Assembly (NCBI GenBank): GCA_963711465.1
Contig: CAVQEG010000001.1
Span: forward strand, 2,356,001-2,420,000
DNA: 64,000 bases
Source of the DNA: CAVQEG01 sp963711465
GTDB taxonomy: Bacteria; Bacteroidota; Ignavibacteria; OLB7
Direction: 5' to 3'
The notes below the pieces were generated by a model. It was not told where the DNA came from. It ran no database searches and saw nothing but the letters and a program-made list of their open reading frames with translations. Positions within the stretch are counted from its first letter, which is position 1. Each line of letters opens with the position of its first letter. A program made the position numbers and the translations under genes. Positions 1 through 9,213 of this stretch are shown piece after piece.

Positions 1-1912
1 CGTAGTCACCGAGACGGAACCGCATGAGCCCCACGCCATTTCTGGCGTCGGATTCACGCTGACGATCACCCACGTCCTGTGCCCGCCCCAGCGCCTCGGT
101 ATACGTCGCCTCGGCCTCCTCCCACCGACCGAGCACATCCAGCACGCTGCCCCGCAACAGCAGCATCTGAATTTCCGTCGCCGATTCCTCGAGCCGAATT
201 GCCAGTCGCGTCGACTCGTCGATGGCGACCAGCGCCTCTTCTCCATTCAGGGAATACGCGTAATCATTCGCCTCCGACGCGCGCAGTACCAGGTACCGGC
301 GGGCAGCATCGAGATTGAGATCGGTCCGCTCCAGGAACAGCGGCCGGCGCTGTTCGTCGATGATGCGATTGCCGACGCCGAGATGGTAGAGATACTGTCC
401 CCGGAGACCCTTCAGTTCTTCATTTCCAAGTATCCGATCGAGCGCGCCGGCAATCGTTTTGTGGAGATCGACGCGCAAATCCGGATCAATGAGGTTGTAA
501 ATGAATTTCTGAACAATGGCGTGTTCGAATTCATAAATCCGTGAAAGCGTGTCGTGTACGACGTTCGAGCGTCTGACGAGTCCGTGCCGTTCGATGAGTC
601 GATTGACGCTGCGATGAATGCGCGTCACATCCTCTCCCATCACATCAGCGACCACCTGCAGAGAGAACCACTCGCCGTGGAGGGCGGCGATCTGAACGAT
701 TTCCCGAAGATCCTCATCGAGGCGGACGTAGCGCTCGCGAACGACACCTTCGATCGATTTCGGAAGCGTCGAATAGTCGACGGTACCGACGAGTGCCCAC
801 CGCGAATCCCGTTCGGCGATCACGCCGCGCTCGACCATCATGGTCAGCAGTTCACCGATGAACAGAGGATTGCCCGCGGTCTCACGGGCAAGCGAGGCGA
901 TAAATGAACGGGGAAATCGGTGGTTGGGGAATCGCGCCGCCACGATTGCGGCGACCTCCTGGGTGGAGAACGGACGCAGCGGCAGTTCACGAAACGCGCC
1001 GTAGCGTTCCATCGTCGCAAGCCGTTCCTCCAGCGGGTGCGAACCGAGCGATCCGGAGGTGGGATCGATCCGGCCGCGGCGAACGTCCTCCGGTCGGTAT
1101 GTTCCGATCAACAGCATTCCGAACGGGTGCTGCTGCAGACTCCGGGCGATGAACGAAAACAGGCCGAGGGACGACGCGTCGACCCACTGCAGATCTTCCA
1201 GCACCACCACGATCGGATGCTCCCTGGCGAGTTCGCGAAGGCGGTTGAGCACCAGAGCGAAGAAGTCCTCCTGGTGCTGCATCGTGACCGACTGGCGGTT
1301 TTCCGCGAGTGTTACGGAAGTCTTATAAATCGCTTCGGCGACACCGCCGACGACGGGAATGGCGCCCAGCCACGCACCCGCGCACTGGCGCGTCACGCGC
1401 TCGAGCCGATCGCGGAACCCGAGCTGCCTGGTTTCACCGGTCACGGTGTCGATCTGCTCGGTCCTTCGAATTGCCTGCGCAGTCTCGATGATAGCCGAGG
1501 AAATTTCTCCGATCTGCGGAACACTCTGAATCCATTCCGGGCCGGTCTCCTCGAATACCGTTCGCAGTATCTGCTTGAGTTCACGCTTCGACTGCTGGTC
1601 GCGTCCGGCAGCGCGATCGGCATCGAGTTCCAGCAGAACCTCCTGCCACGGCAGGTATCCGCGCGACAGGCCGTCGAAATCCGTGCAGCGCCCCGTTGCC
1701 GTCAGCACGTTGCGTTCGTGGCGAGCATCGCAGCCGGCAACGAAGTCATCGACGAGCGCTGTCTTTCCGGACCCGGTTTCTCCGGCAATGACGACGGTGG
1801 CACCGGACGCACCGGCAACGATGTCATCGAATGCCCGCTCGAGTTCGTCAAGAGCCGGACGGCGAATGCGCGCCGATGGAGTCTTCGTTGCCTGCATTGG
1901 AACCAGAGTCAT
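1..1912 (-). CDS. AAA_16/STAND-like NTPase with TPR repeats, partial (runs off left edge)
   Basis: The reading frame is open on the minus strand from an ATG at 1912 to the window edge (637 codons, no stop), so the C-terminus is missing. A Walker A motif AGETGSGKT lies at residues 43-51, and a Walker B-like stretch VVVLEDLQWVD near residue 215, as in AAA_16 predicted ATPases attached to adenylate cyclases, kinases or LuxR regulators. The second half carries alpha-helical repeats, and the last visible residues (RWEEAEATYTEALGRAQ) are a clear TPR. No cyclase, kinase or DNA-binding domain precedes the NTPase; an effector could lie beyond the edge. The start is 13 nt after the stop of the S8 peptidase gene, so the two are probably co-transcribed. 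The role is unknown; a signalling or regulatory NTPase is an inference. The ATG at 1897 is an alternative start. Confidence 0.8.
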   Translation of the reverse strand, partial: MTLVPMQATKTPSARIRRPALDELERAFDDIVAGASGATVVIAGETGSGKTALVDDFVAGCDARHERNVLTATGRCTDFDGLSRGYLPWQEVLLELDADRAAGRDQQSKRELKQILRTVFEETGPEWIQSVPQIGEISSAIIETAQAIRRTEQIDTVTGETRQLGFRDRLERVTRQCAGAWLGAIPVVGGVAEAIYKTSVTLAENRQSVTMQHQEDFFALVLNRLRELAREHPIVVVLEDLQWVDASSLGLFSFIARSLQQHPFGMLLIGTYRPEDVRRGRIDPTSGSLGSHPLEERLATMERYGAFRELPLRPFSTQEVAAIVAARFPNHRFPRSFIASLARETAGNPLFIGELLTMMVERGVIAERDSRWALVGTVDYSTLPKSIEGVVRERYVRLDEDLREIVQIAALHGEWFSLQVVADVMGEDVTRIHRSVNRLIERHGLVRRSNVVHDTLSRIYEFEHAIVQKFIYNLIDPDLRVDLHKTIAGALDRILGNEELKGLRGQYLYHLGVGNRIIDEQRRPLFLERTDLNLDAARRYLVLRASEANDYAYSLNGEEALVAIDESTRLAIRLEESATEIQMLLLRGSVLDVLGRWEEAEATYTEALGRAQDVGDRQRESDARNGVGLMRFRLGDY

Positions 1913-1925
1913 TCCGTCGAGGTCG

Positions 1926-4900
1926 CTACCGGATGACCACGACGCGTTTGATCACCACCGCCGCGCCGGACCGGATCCGGACGAAATAGACGCCGGCAGC
2001 AAGCCCTGCTACGTTCAGTCGATATCGGCCGGGACCCTGTCGATCGGATTCGACGGGAACCGTCCGGCCAAGCGGATCGAGGAGCGTCAATTGCGTCTCC
2101 GCCCGGCTGGCGCCATCGATGCGCACCGACAGGATGCCCCGCGCCGGATTCGGCGACAGTTCCGCCGACAATTCGGCGGCCGACGATTGCTGCTGTGACA
2201 CCGACACCGTCGCGTGTTCTATCGGCACTTCGAGATATCCGATCGTCCCGCTGAGATTCCAGAGTTTGATCGTCGAATCGCCGACCACCGTCGCGCCTGC
2301 GCTGACCTCATCGCTGGTCAGCAGCGTCGGGATGTTGCTCCACGTGGCGCCGTCGTCGGTGGAATTGAGCACGCGGCCGTCGGTGGCGATCATGAAGAAC
2401 CGATCGAGGCCCGGCGGCGCCGACAGATGCACGGGCACGAAATCCGTCGCCGACAGATCGAGCACATCGCCGCTCCACGTCACGCCGCCGTCAGTCGTAC
2501 GAATTACCCGATGCGGTGCCGACGAATCCGAGGCATCGCGCACGACAGCCACCCCGATACGATCGCTGGCAAACGCCAGATGCGTGATCGCGTCGCTCGC
2601 GTTGGCCGTCGCCTGCTGCCATGTCGCCCCGCGATCTCCGGAGCGGAAGACGACGCCATCGCTGGTTCCGAACCAGATCGAATCGCCGAGAAACGCGACG
2701 GCGTTCGGATCGACGTTCGCCGCCGCAGAGGCCGCCGTCGGTCCGGCAGCGTCCATCCACGATTGTCCCGCGTCCGAGGTCGTTGCCACACCCCACGACG
2801 AACCGAACGGATTGCCGATCGCCACTCCGCTGGTATTCGAGTAGAAATTGATGCCGGCCACGCTGCTCATCGAGGTGACGGGAATCGGCCACCAGAGCAG
2901 GCCGCCGTCTTCGGTCTGATTGATCGTCGCACCGAGGCCGTCAGAGGACGTCGAGCCGGCCCAGGCATGGTCGAGATCGCGCGCGGTGATCACATTCACC
3001 GGATCGAGTCCCACGTAATTGTAGTCGTAATTGGTGTCGACGAAGCGGAAGACGAGTCCGCCCAGTCCCTGCAGTCCCATCGAAACGAACAGCGAATTGG
3101 GATCCGGAGAATATCCGCACAGGGCCTGAAGGCCGATCTCGTCCTGCATCACCACGTGGTACTGGTTCGAGGTTTCGAGCTTGAACGGAATCGGCACCAG
3201 ATCGTAATCGACGTATCCGTCGGCGGTGGTCGTGACCAGCACGGTTGCCACGCCTTCGTAGTAGGCATTGTCCTCGGAGATTCTGACCTGGAAATCGATC
3301 TGGTGCGTTGCAGCGGTTGCCAGCGAATCGAACGAGGTCGCGCCACCTTCGACCGATATACCGGAGGACAGCGGCGTGACGGTTACGGCGACGTTCTTCG
3401 CCGTCCCGAGTTCATTGCGCAGCGTCACCCGCGCCGAGGTCGCATCGAAATTCTGAATCAATCCATCGGGCGCATCGACGGCTGCGTCGACGATGTGAAT
3501 GCCGGGCGCATCGAGATGGGAACCGGCATTGACCGTCAATGCCCGCTCGGCGTTGATACGTCCGAACGCTTTGGGTCGGCGCGCGGGATCGCCCCCGGTC
3601 ATCACATCGTCGCAGGTGACACGGATCTGCCGAGCGATCTGCAGCGGGCTCCAGTCCGGATGCATCGTCTTGACGAGCGCCGCGAGACTCGACACGTGCG
3701 GGCACGCCATCGACGTCCCCATCCACCCATCGGATTCGTACCCACCCGGAACAGTGCTGAGGATATCGACGCCGGGAGCGTACACATCGGTCAACACGCC
3801 GTAATTGGAGAAATAGGGAGTGAGGTCATTGGAATCCGAAGCGCCGACGGTGAGGACATTGCGGTATTTGGCCGGATAGGTTTCGAAGACGTCGATGTCC
3901 TTTCCGTTGTTCCCCGATGCCGCGACGACCAGCGACCCCATGTCGGTCACCTGATTGATGACATCCTGTTCTGCCTGGGAATATCCGCCGCCTCCCCAGC
4001 TGCAATTGATGATGTCGGCACCGAGTTCGGCAGCGTACATGATGGCTTCGTATCCGCGGAAGAGGATGCTGGGCGCCTGGGATGAGCCGATTTTAATGGG
4101 AATGAGGCGGCAGTGATACGACAGTGCGGCGACGCCGACGCCGTTGTCGGTGACGGCACCGGCAGTTCCCGAAACGTGCGTCCCGTGCGTATTGCCATTG
4201 GGACGGGGATCGTTGTCGGGAAAGAATTCATCATTGAGCACCTGGGTCAGATCGGGATCGCCGACGAAGTCCCAGCCGTTCACATCGTCGATGAATCCGT
4301 TGTTGTCGTCGTCGATTCCGTTGTCGGGAATTTCGGCCGGATTCTTCCAGATGTGTCCGGCGAGATCCTCGTGGTCGATGTCCTCGCCGTCGTCGACGAC
4401 CGCGATTGTGACGTTCGTATCGCCGGTGGTAATTGCCCACGCCTGTTCGGCGTGAATTTTCACCAGATCGCTCTGCTGGGCATACATGGGGTCGTTCGGC
4501 GTTCCCTCGATATGGCGTACCAGGAGCGGTTCGGCATACTCGACATCGGGCAGTGCCTCGAGCCGTCGGCAGATCTCCATCGGTGTGACGTCGGCGTCGA
4601 AGCGCACCTCGAACAGTCGTCCGAGTCCGTAGCGATCGGCGCTCAGTTCGACCGCGCGGGCGAACTGCGGGAAGGGCAGGCGAATTCCGGCGACGCCGTA
4701 GTCGTCGAGCACGCGCGTGATATCATCGGACGGGAACGTGGTCGCATCTTTGGTGGGCAGGTAATGGAACCGGGTCTTGACGAGCAGGCAATGGCCGACG
4801 TAGTCACCGTCGCGGAGCGCATCGATCGACAGGTGCGCCATTCGGGTAAATCCATCGGAGCGCACTGCGCCGGGCAGAATTCGAATCGACGGATGGACGG

Positions 4901-5009
4901 TTCCGGAACCGTGGGAGGGAATCGGGCTGACCTGGGCGCGCGCAATGGTGGCGCCAATGATCAGCGAAGCGAGGATAGCGAGTGCTCGCAGGGAACGGGT
5001 GCGTGTCAT
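1926..5009 (-). CDS. Secreted S8 (subtilisin) peptidase with T9SS C-terminal sorting domain
   Basis: A 1027-residue exported serine protease. The start was placed at the Met that begins a clean signal peptide (MTRTRSLRALAILASL..., ending near ARAQ) rather than 14 codons upstream. The catalytic triad is visible: Asp206 (AVVDDGEDID), His275 (NTHGTHVSG) and Ser433 (GTSMACPHVSS), with the oxyanion Asn in AASGNNGKD. After the peptidase come beta-rich segments and several BNR/sortilin-like repeats of the type TTDGGVTW or STDDGATW. The last 80 or so residues (LSPNPARGILSVRIDG through GVYFVRIRSG) are a type A T9SS sorting domain, so the protein is expected to cross the outer membrane and be anchored or released there. 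A Bacteroidota-type promoter lies about 220 nt upstream. The AAA/TPR NTPase follows 13 nt downstream. Confidence 0.93.
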   Translation of the reverse strand: MTRTRSLRALAILASLIIGATIARAQVSPIPSHGSGTVHPSIRILPGAVRSDGFTRMAHLSIDALRDGDYVGHCLLVKTRFHYLPTKDATTFPSDDITRVLDDYGVAGIRLPFPQFARAVELSADRYGLGRLFEVRFDADVTPMEICRRLEALPDVEYAEPLLVRHIEGTPNDPMYAQQSDLVKIHAEQAWAITTGDTNVTIAVVDDGEDIDHEDLAGHIWKNPAEIPDNGIDDDNNGFIDDVNGWDFVGDPDLTQVLNDEFFPDNDPRPNGNTHGTHVSGTAGAVTDNGVGVAALSYHCRLIPIKIGSSQAPSILFRGYEAIMYAAELGADIINCSWGGGGYSQAEQDVINQVTDMGSLVVAASGNNGKDIDVFETYPAKYRNVLTVGASDSNDLTPYFSNYGVLTDVYAPGVDILSTVPGGYESDGWMGTSMACPHVSSLAALVKTMHPDWSPLQIARQIRVTCDDVMTGGDPARRPKAFGRINAERALTVNAGSHLDAPGIHIVDAAVDAPDGLIQNFDATSARVTLRNELGTAKNVAVTVTPLSSGISVEGGATSFDSLATAATHQIDFQVRISEDNAYYEGVATVLVTTTADGYVDYDLVPIPFKLETSNQYHVVMQDEIGLQALCGYSPDPNSLFVSMGLQGLGGLVFRFVDTNYDYNYVGLDPVNVITARDLDHAWAGSTSSDGLGATINQTEDGGLLWWPIPVTSMSSVAGINFYSNTSGVAIGNPFGSSWGVATTSDAGQSWMDAAGPTAASAAANVDPNAVAFLGDSIWFGTSDGVVFRSGDRGATWQQATANASDAITHLAFASDRIGVAVVRDASDSSAPHRVIRTTDGGVTWSGDVLDLSATDFVPVHLSAPPGLDRFFMIATDGRVLNSTDDGATWSNIPTLLTSDEVSAGATVVGDSTIKLWNLSGTIGYLEVPIEHATVSVSQQQSSAAELSAELSPNPARGILSVRIDGASRAETQLTLLDPLGRTVPVESDRQGPGRYRLNVAGLAAGVYFVRIRSGAAVVIKRVVVIR

Positions 5010-5234
5010 GAGTTCCTCCGCCGTTGCGGTGAGTCGCGGGCCTTCGAGCATTGGTCGGCGCGGAGGGCCATGTGCCGAGGGCCTGCGCGTTCAACCGCCG
5101 TGTCCGACGACCGTCTTCGGGCGGTCGGACGGGACGTGGTCCCGAAGTTCCGAGGTCGATGAAACAGTAGATGGGGGAATGACGCCGGTGGGTGGTCAAC
5201 ACGCTGGGAACGTTGAGGTCCGGCAACCGGAGGA

Positions 5235-5264
5235 CAAAGGTACGGCAACCGGATACTTCCGCAA
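5235..5264 (-). promoter_or_regulatory. Bacteroidota-type promoter for the S8 peptidase gene
   Basis: On the minus strand, TTG (5264-5262) is followed after 19 nt by TACCTTTG (5242-5235), matching the TTG-N19/20-TAnnTTTG consensus recognised by the Bacteroidota primary sigma factor. It points to the peptidase gene and implies a 5' leader of roughly 220 nt. It was found by eye. Confidence 0.5.
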
Positions 5265-5300
5265 CGGGATCGTGTCGGGCCGCGATATCTTCGCAGTACG

Positions 5301-7007
5301 ATGGCACGAATGATACCTCCGCAGATCGCCTCCGAGGCCGATGCGCCGCCGGGCGAGGTCGATCTATTCCGATGGTTCGAGCGCGACTCCGGCACCCGTG
5401 GATGGATCGTCCTGCACGCGCTGGACGTCGCCGCGCACCGCAAGCGGCTTGCCGGCGAGATGGACTTCGTCGTGATCGTCCCGCACAAGGGCGTGCTCTG
5501 CCTCGAAGTCAAGTCGCACGAGCACATTCGATGCACCGACGGCGAGTGGTATTACGGGCACGACCGCCATCCCGGTCGCAATCCGTTCCGGCAGGCCGAG
5601 GAGACGATGCATTCGCTGCGCGACGACCTGGCGAAGCACCACCGGGAGCTGCAGCACGTGCTCTTCTGGCGGGCATGCGTGTTCCCGTACGTACACATCG
5701 AGGCGACATCGGTCGAGTGGCACGACTGGGAGCTGATCGACGTTCCGAAGCTCGAGTCGAAGCCGATCGGCGCGATCTGTCTCGATGTACTCGAGCATGC
5801 GCGCGAACTCGCCGGGAAGACGCGATCGACGCGAAGCTGGTTCGATCCGTCGAGTCCGTCCCCCACCTCGGCCGAATGCGAACTCATCGCCGAAACGCTC
5901 CGTCCGAACTTCGAATACTTCGTCTCCCCGCGTGCGCGGGCGCGGCATCGCGAGGAAGAAATCCGGTTCTATACCACGCGGCAGATGCGCGCGCTCGATG
6001 CGATGCGCGCAAACCCGCGGGTGCTCTTCACCGGACCGTCGGGAACGGGAAAGACCTTCATGGCGATAGAGGCCGCACGCCGTTCGCGCGAAGCCGGGCG
6101 ACGCACGCTGCTGCTCTGCCGCAATCGGCTGCTGGGAACGTGGTTGGGTGAGCAGGTGGAGGATCTCGGGCCCGAGGTAACGACGAGCACGCTCGTCGAC
6201 TACCTCGCATTGCTCAGCGGATACGCAATGCGTGGCGATGAACCACCGGAATTCCGGCTCCGGGACCTGCCCGCGATGGCTCTGCGGACACTTCGCCATG
6301 AAGGAAGCGCTCCGCAGTCGCCGCCGTTCGATGCGCTGATCGTCGACGAAGCACAGGATCTCATAACTCCCGAAATTCTCGACGTATTCGATGCGATTCT
6401 CGACGGCGGTCTCCGCAACGGCCGCTGGCTCATGTTCGGCGATCTCTCCGATCAGGGTCTGTCTGCATCGGCCTCGCCTGCCGAGGCATTGCTGCAGCAG
6501 CGCACGGGCGGACATCCGATCTATCGACTCACCGAGAACTGCCGCAATGCTCCTGCGATCGCGGCGTTCGTCGCGCGGCTCAGCGGAATTCCGACCGATT
6601 CCATCGAGACAATGCGTCCGGCGCATGGCGACGAGGCGCCTCCGGAAGTCATCTATTACGACGATCCGGATGAACAGGGTGAATTGCTGGTGACCGTATT
6701 CGAGAAGTTGTTCGGGGAACGGTATCGAAGCGGTGACATCGTGGTGCTGTCGCTGCGATCGTACCCGGAGAGCGCGGTTGCTCGAGTGGTATCGGAGCCC
6801 TGGAAGTCACGGCTGGCGCCGTACGAACCAGGTGACGTGCAGCACGTGCGGTACGCTGCGGCGCGGGACTTCACGGGACTCGAATCTCAGGTGGTCGTGA
6901 TCACTGACGTGGATCACATCGAGAAGGACCTTGCAATTGCCGCTGCGCGAGCACAGGACCGTCTGGTGGTCCTTGCGGATCGTCGGCTCGAGAACGACTT
7001 CAGATGA
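5301..7007 (+). CDS. NERD-domain nuclease-related / superfamily 1-like helicase ATPase
   Basis: A 568-residue cytoplasmic protein. The N-terminal 110 residues form a NERD domain with the nuclease-like pattern GEMDFVVI (Asp near 54) and CLEVKSH (Glu/Lys near 69-71). A P-loop ATPase follows: Walker A FTGPSGTGKTF near residue 244 and Walker B LIVDEAQDL near residue 349 (DEAQ box). The C-terminal segment DFTGLESQVVVITDVD...AAARAQDRLVVLAD resembles the last UvrD/PcrA-like helicase motifs. NERD-helicases are usually tied to DNA processing, and some occur in defence loci; no partner gene is visible on either side, so it looks like an orphan. It is divergent from the S8 peptidase across about 290 nt. 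An ATG three codons downstream (5310) is an alternative start. Confidence 0.88.
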   Translation: MARMIPPQIASEADAPPGEVDLFRWFERDSGTRGWIVLHALDVAAHRKRLAGEMDFVVIVPHKGVLCLEVKSHEHIRCTDGEWYYGHDRHPGRNPFRQAEETMHSLRDDLAKHHRELQHVLFWRACVFPYVHIEATSVEWHDWELIDVPKLESKPIGAICLDVLEHARELAGKTRSTRSWFDPSSPSPTSAECELIAETLRPNFEYFVSPRARARHREEEIRFYTTRQMRALDAMRANPRVLFTGPSGTGKTFMAIEAARRSREAGRRTLLLCRNRLLGTWLGEQVEDLGPEVTTSTLVDYLALLSGYAMRGDEPPEFRLRDLPAMALRTLRHEGSAPQSPPFDALIVDEAQDLITPEILDVFDAILDGGLRNGRWLMFGDLSDQGLSASASPAEALLQQRTGGHPIYRLTENCRNAPAIAAFVARLSGIPTDSIETMRPAHGDEAPPEVIYYDDPDEQGELLVTVFEKLFGERYRSGDIVVLSLRSYPESAVARVVSEPWKSRLAPYEPGDVQHVRYAAARDFTGLESQVVVITDVDHIEKDLAIAAARAQDRLVVLADRRLENDFR

Positions 7008-7189
7008 CGTCCCCTACCCACGGCAACTCCCGATGCGATCTCAATCCACGGCGCCGGCTGACAGTATCCAAATGATCTCAATGGGTACTGCAATTCCTCA
7101 AAGAATATGTTCGCCCACTCTTGCTCCCCCCACGTTCGGACATTCGTCTCGTGTCGAGGTGGCACCGCATTCAGGGAATCCGGAATCTC

Positions 7190-7418
7190 CTCTCCCGGAC
7201 ACTTCGGGAACGGAGTCATTCTCAGTCCATACGGGTGACACCATCTCATTCTACGGATATTCGATGCTGGCGGTAGAAGTGTCGGCTATCCCTTCGTCTG
7301 CGCTTCATTCAGTGGGAGCCGGATCCTGCAGGTCAGCGTACCGGAAACCGGTGCCTACTGGATTGCGTTTGTAGTGGATGGTCACATTGCTTCAGTCCGG
7401 TGCGTCGCAGTTGAGTAA
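7190..7418 (+). pseudogene. Broken remnant of a T9SS C-terminal sorting domain
   Basis: The gap between the NERD-helicase and the TPR gene holds no intact gene, but the plus strand reads as the end of a T9SS cargo. One frame ending at TAA 7416-7418 gives LRIFDAGGRSVGYPF, then RILQVSVPETGAYWIAFVV and DGHIASVRCVAVE, the usual beta-strand pattern of type A sorting domains. Immediately upstream that frame has a TGA (near 7238), while the adjacent frame carries the compatible stretch ESFSVHTGDTIS, so a 1-nt shift near 7240 seems to split the domain. No signal peptide or body of the gene is recognisable further upstream (7008-7190). Base composition is visibly lower in GC than the neighbours. The call is by eye and could be coincidence. 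Confidence 0.4.
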
Positions 7419-7426
7419 CCCTCCAC

Positions 7427-8167
7427 TCACCCGCCCTTCGCCCGCAGGTGCCGCCGCAATTGCTGGAGGGTTTCGCGGAGCTTCGGATCCTCGGAATTGA
7501 TCGCGCTGGCGCGCTCGAGGTAGCCGAGCGCCCTGCGCAGCACGGCGTCGGCATCGGACTGCTCGGCGTCGTAGTTGATCAGATCGAGTTTGCAGTTGAC
7601 GGCATCACACAGCGCCGCCCCCTGATTGAAGTAGAAACAGCCGATGCTGTAGAGTCCGTCGTAGTAGTTCGGATCGATCGCGATCGAACGCTCATAGGCC
7701 GCCACCGCCCGCTGGCTGTCGTTCGTCCGCTCGTAGCAGATGCCGAGCAACCGGAAGAGCCGCGCGTCGTTGGGCGTCAGCTTCGTCGCCGCCTCGATGC
7801 TGAGAGCGGCGTCGCTCCAGCGTTCGGCGGTGAACAGCTGGCTGATGTGCATCGTTCGCAGCCCGGGGTGATCCGGAAATCTGAGAAGTGCATGCTCCAG
7901 CGTTTCGAGCGCACGGTCAGCACGCCCGAGCTTCAGCTGGCACTTCGCAAGCGCCATGTAGACATCGGGATTGGCCGAACCGAGGTCGATCGCGTGCGAG
8001 AAGTCGACCACAGCACGTTCGAAATCACCTGATCGTCGCGCGGCATCCGCCCGCATGATGCAGGAGGACGTGTCGTCGCTGGCGATTCCGCCGCCTGCGG
8101 TCGCCGCGGGCGCAGTCGCGCTGATGACGGTCAACACCATGATGGCCGCCAGGAGTGGATGCGTCAT
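7427..8167 (-). CDS. Secreted/periplasmic TPR-repeat protein
   Basis: The product has 246 residues. The start chosen at 8167 gives a signal peptide (MTHPLLAAIMVLTVISATAPA...), whereas the upstream in-frame extension is Arg-rich non-coding-like sequence. After cleavage come about five tetratricopeptide units, for example RRSGDFERAVVDFSHAIDLG, PDVYMALAKCQLKLG and YERSIAIDPNYYDGLYSIG. TPRs act as protein-interaction scaffolds; no catalytic motif is present. The gene stands alone on the minus strand between the T9SS remnant and the glycosylase gene, with 113 nt to the latter. The exact partner cannot be inferred. A four-cysteine set (SSCIMR, AKCQLK, GICYER, CDAVNC) might form disulfides in the periplasm. 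Confidence 0.8.
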   Translation of the reverse strand: MTHPLLAAIMVLTVISATAPAATAGGGIASDDTSSCIMRADAARRSGDFERAVVDFSHAIDLGSANPDVYMALAKCQLKLGRADRALETLEHALLRFPDHPGLRTMHISQLFTAERWSDAALSIEAATKLTPNDARLFRLLGICYERTNDSQRAVAAYERSIAIDPNYYDGLYSIGCFYFNQGAALCDAVNCKLDLINYDAEQSDADAVLRRALGYLERASAINSEDPKLRETLQQLRRHLRAKGG

Positions 8168-8280
8168 GGAAGTCGCGGGAGAGCTCTCTGAAGGAATGTG
8201 AAGAGGAGCGGTTCGGGGCAGCGCTCTGGACCGAAGCGTCGAAGATAGGAAAGCGATGGCTTGGGCCCAACAAAGTTTTT

Positions 8281-9213
8281 TCAATCCGTCACATCGCTTG
8301 CGCTCCCGGTTCGACGGCCGGAGCGGCTGTGCGTGTCGTGCGATCGACGATGGTCGAACACGTGCTGACAGGACGGACAGTAGTAGAGAGTACACGAGAC
8401 GCCCGACTCGACTGAATCGAAGCGACGCTGGTGCACGGTCGATCCGCATCTGAGACAGGGAAGGTCCGTGCGACGGAAGACGTAGTACCGCGGCTGGTAG
8501 TCGCGGCCGGTAGCGGCCGAAGACACGTCGGCCGGATCGATCGTGCGTCCGCCGGTGGCGTAAGCACGCGCGGCGACCATCGGTGCCGAACGGGAGAGCG
8601 CGTGCAGCTCGTGCTCGTGCAGTTCGCCGACGAGTCGTGACGGATTGAGTCGCGCGACATAGAGAATTTCCGAGCACATGCTGCAGCCGATGCCTGCGAC
8701 CACCCGTTCGTCGAGCAGTGCCGCCGCCAGCATCCGCGACGCATCGAGGTTCAGCCGACGCCGGAATTCCTCTCCGTCAAACGGACCATCGTCCGGATAC
8801 GGGAGTACGTCGGGCCCAAGCCCGGCGAGCTCAGGTACCTGTTCGAACGGATCGCCCACCCCCAGCTGCAGGCCGACCGCCGAGTAGAGAATCGCCGCCG
8901 TGTCGTCGCTGAGAATTCGGGCGTGTTCGCGAGGACTTGGTGGAACACCACCGACGGCATCGCGGGGCGCCACCAGCCAGCGACCCCAGGTACGCAGGTG
9001 CGCGTGGAACCAGACGCCCTCTTCGAAGGCGATGATGATGTGTTGACCGTGGGAGCGGACCGACTCGACGACCCGGTTGGTGACCAGATCGGAATTCCGC
9101 TGCAGCCACGTTCGGGGACCGGCGGCAGTGGCCTCGATCGACCGGACGACCTGTCCGGTAAGCGCTGCGGAGAGCATGTCCGCGTATCGTCGTATTTCCG
9201 GGCCTTCCGGCAT
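8281..9213 (-). CDS. Fpg/Nei-family DNA glycosylase
   Basis: A base-excision repair glycosylase/AP lyase homologue of 310 residues. The start must be the second Met (9213), because the family cleaves the initiator Met and uses Pro2 as nucleophile; the protein begins MPEGPEIRRYAD, with Pro2 and Glu3 present. The helix-two-turn-helix region (GIGCSMCSEILYVARLNPSR) and a C-terminal CxxC...CxxC zinc finger (CLRC, CPSC) are present, closest to the Nei2-like branch. Oddly, the nearly invariant Lys near position 57 (usually in GKxLL/GKHLL) is Gln here: SHGQHIII. The zinc-finger loop also lacks the usual Gly-rich Arg turn. Its substrate range is therefore uncertain. The gene is monocistronic; the region to 9432 holds only a hairpin. 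Confidence 0.88.
   Translation of the reverse strand: MPEGPEIRRYADMLSAALTGQVVRSIEATAAGPRTWLQRNSDLVTNRVVESVRSHGQHIIIAFEEGVWFHAHLRTWGRWLVAPRDAVGGVPPSPREHARILSDDTAAILYSAVGLQLGVGDPFEQVPELAGLGPDVLPYPDDGPFDGEEFRRRLNLDASRMLAAALLDERVVAGIGCSMCSEILYVARLNPSRLVGELHEHELHALSRSAPMVAARAYATGGRTIDPADVSSAATGRDYQPRYYVFRRTDLPCLRCGSTVHQRRFDSVESGVSCTLYYCPSCQHVFDHRRSHDTHSRSGRRTGSASDVTD

Noticed and set aside
920..1936. A 338-codon plus-strand frame near the left edge
   Set aside because: It is the exact antisense of the AAA/TPR NTPase frame, which has Walker motifs and TPRs.
2214..4085. A 623-codon plus-strand frame inside the S8 peptidase gene
   Set aside because: Antisense of a gene with an intact catalytic triad; composition is typical of shadow frames.
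6914..7249. A 111-codon minus-strand frame between the NERD gene and the TPR gene
   Set aside because: It overlaps the 3' end of the NERD-helicase by about 90 nt and shows no domain; the T9SS-like remnant on the plus strand explains the region better.
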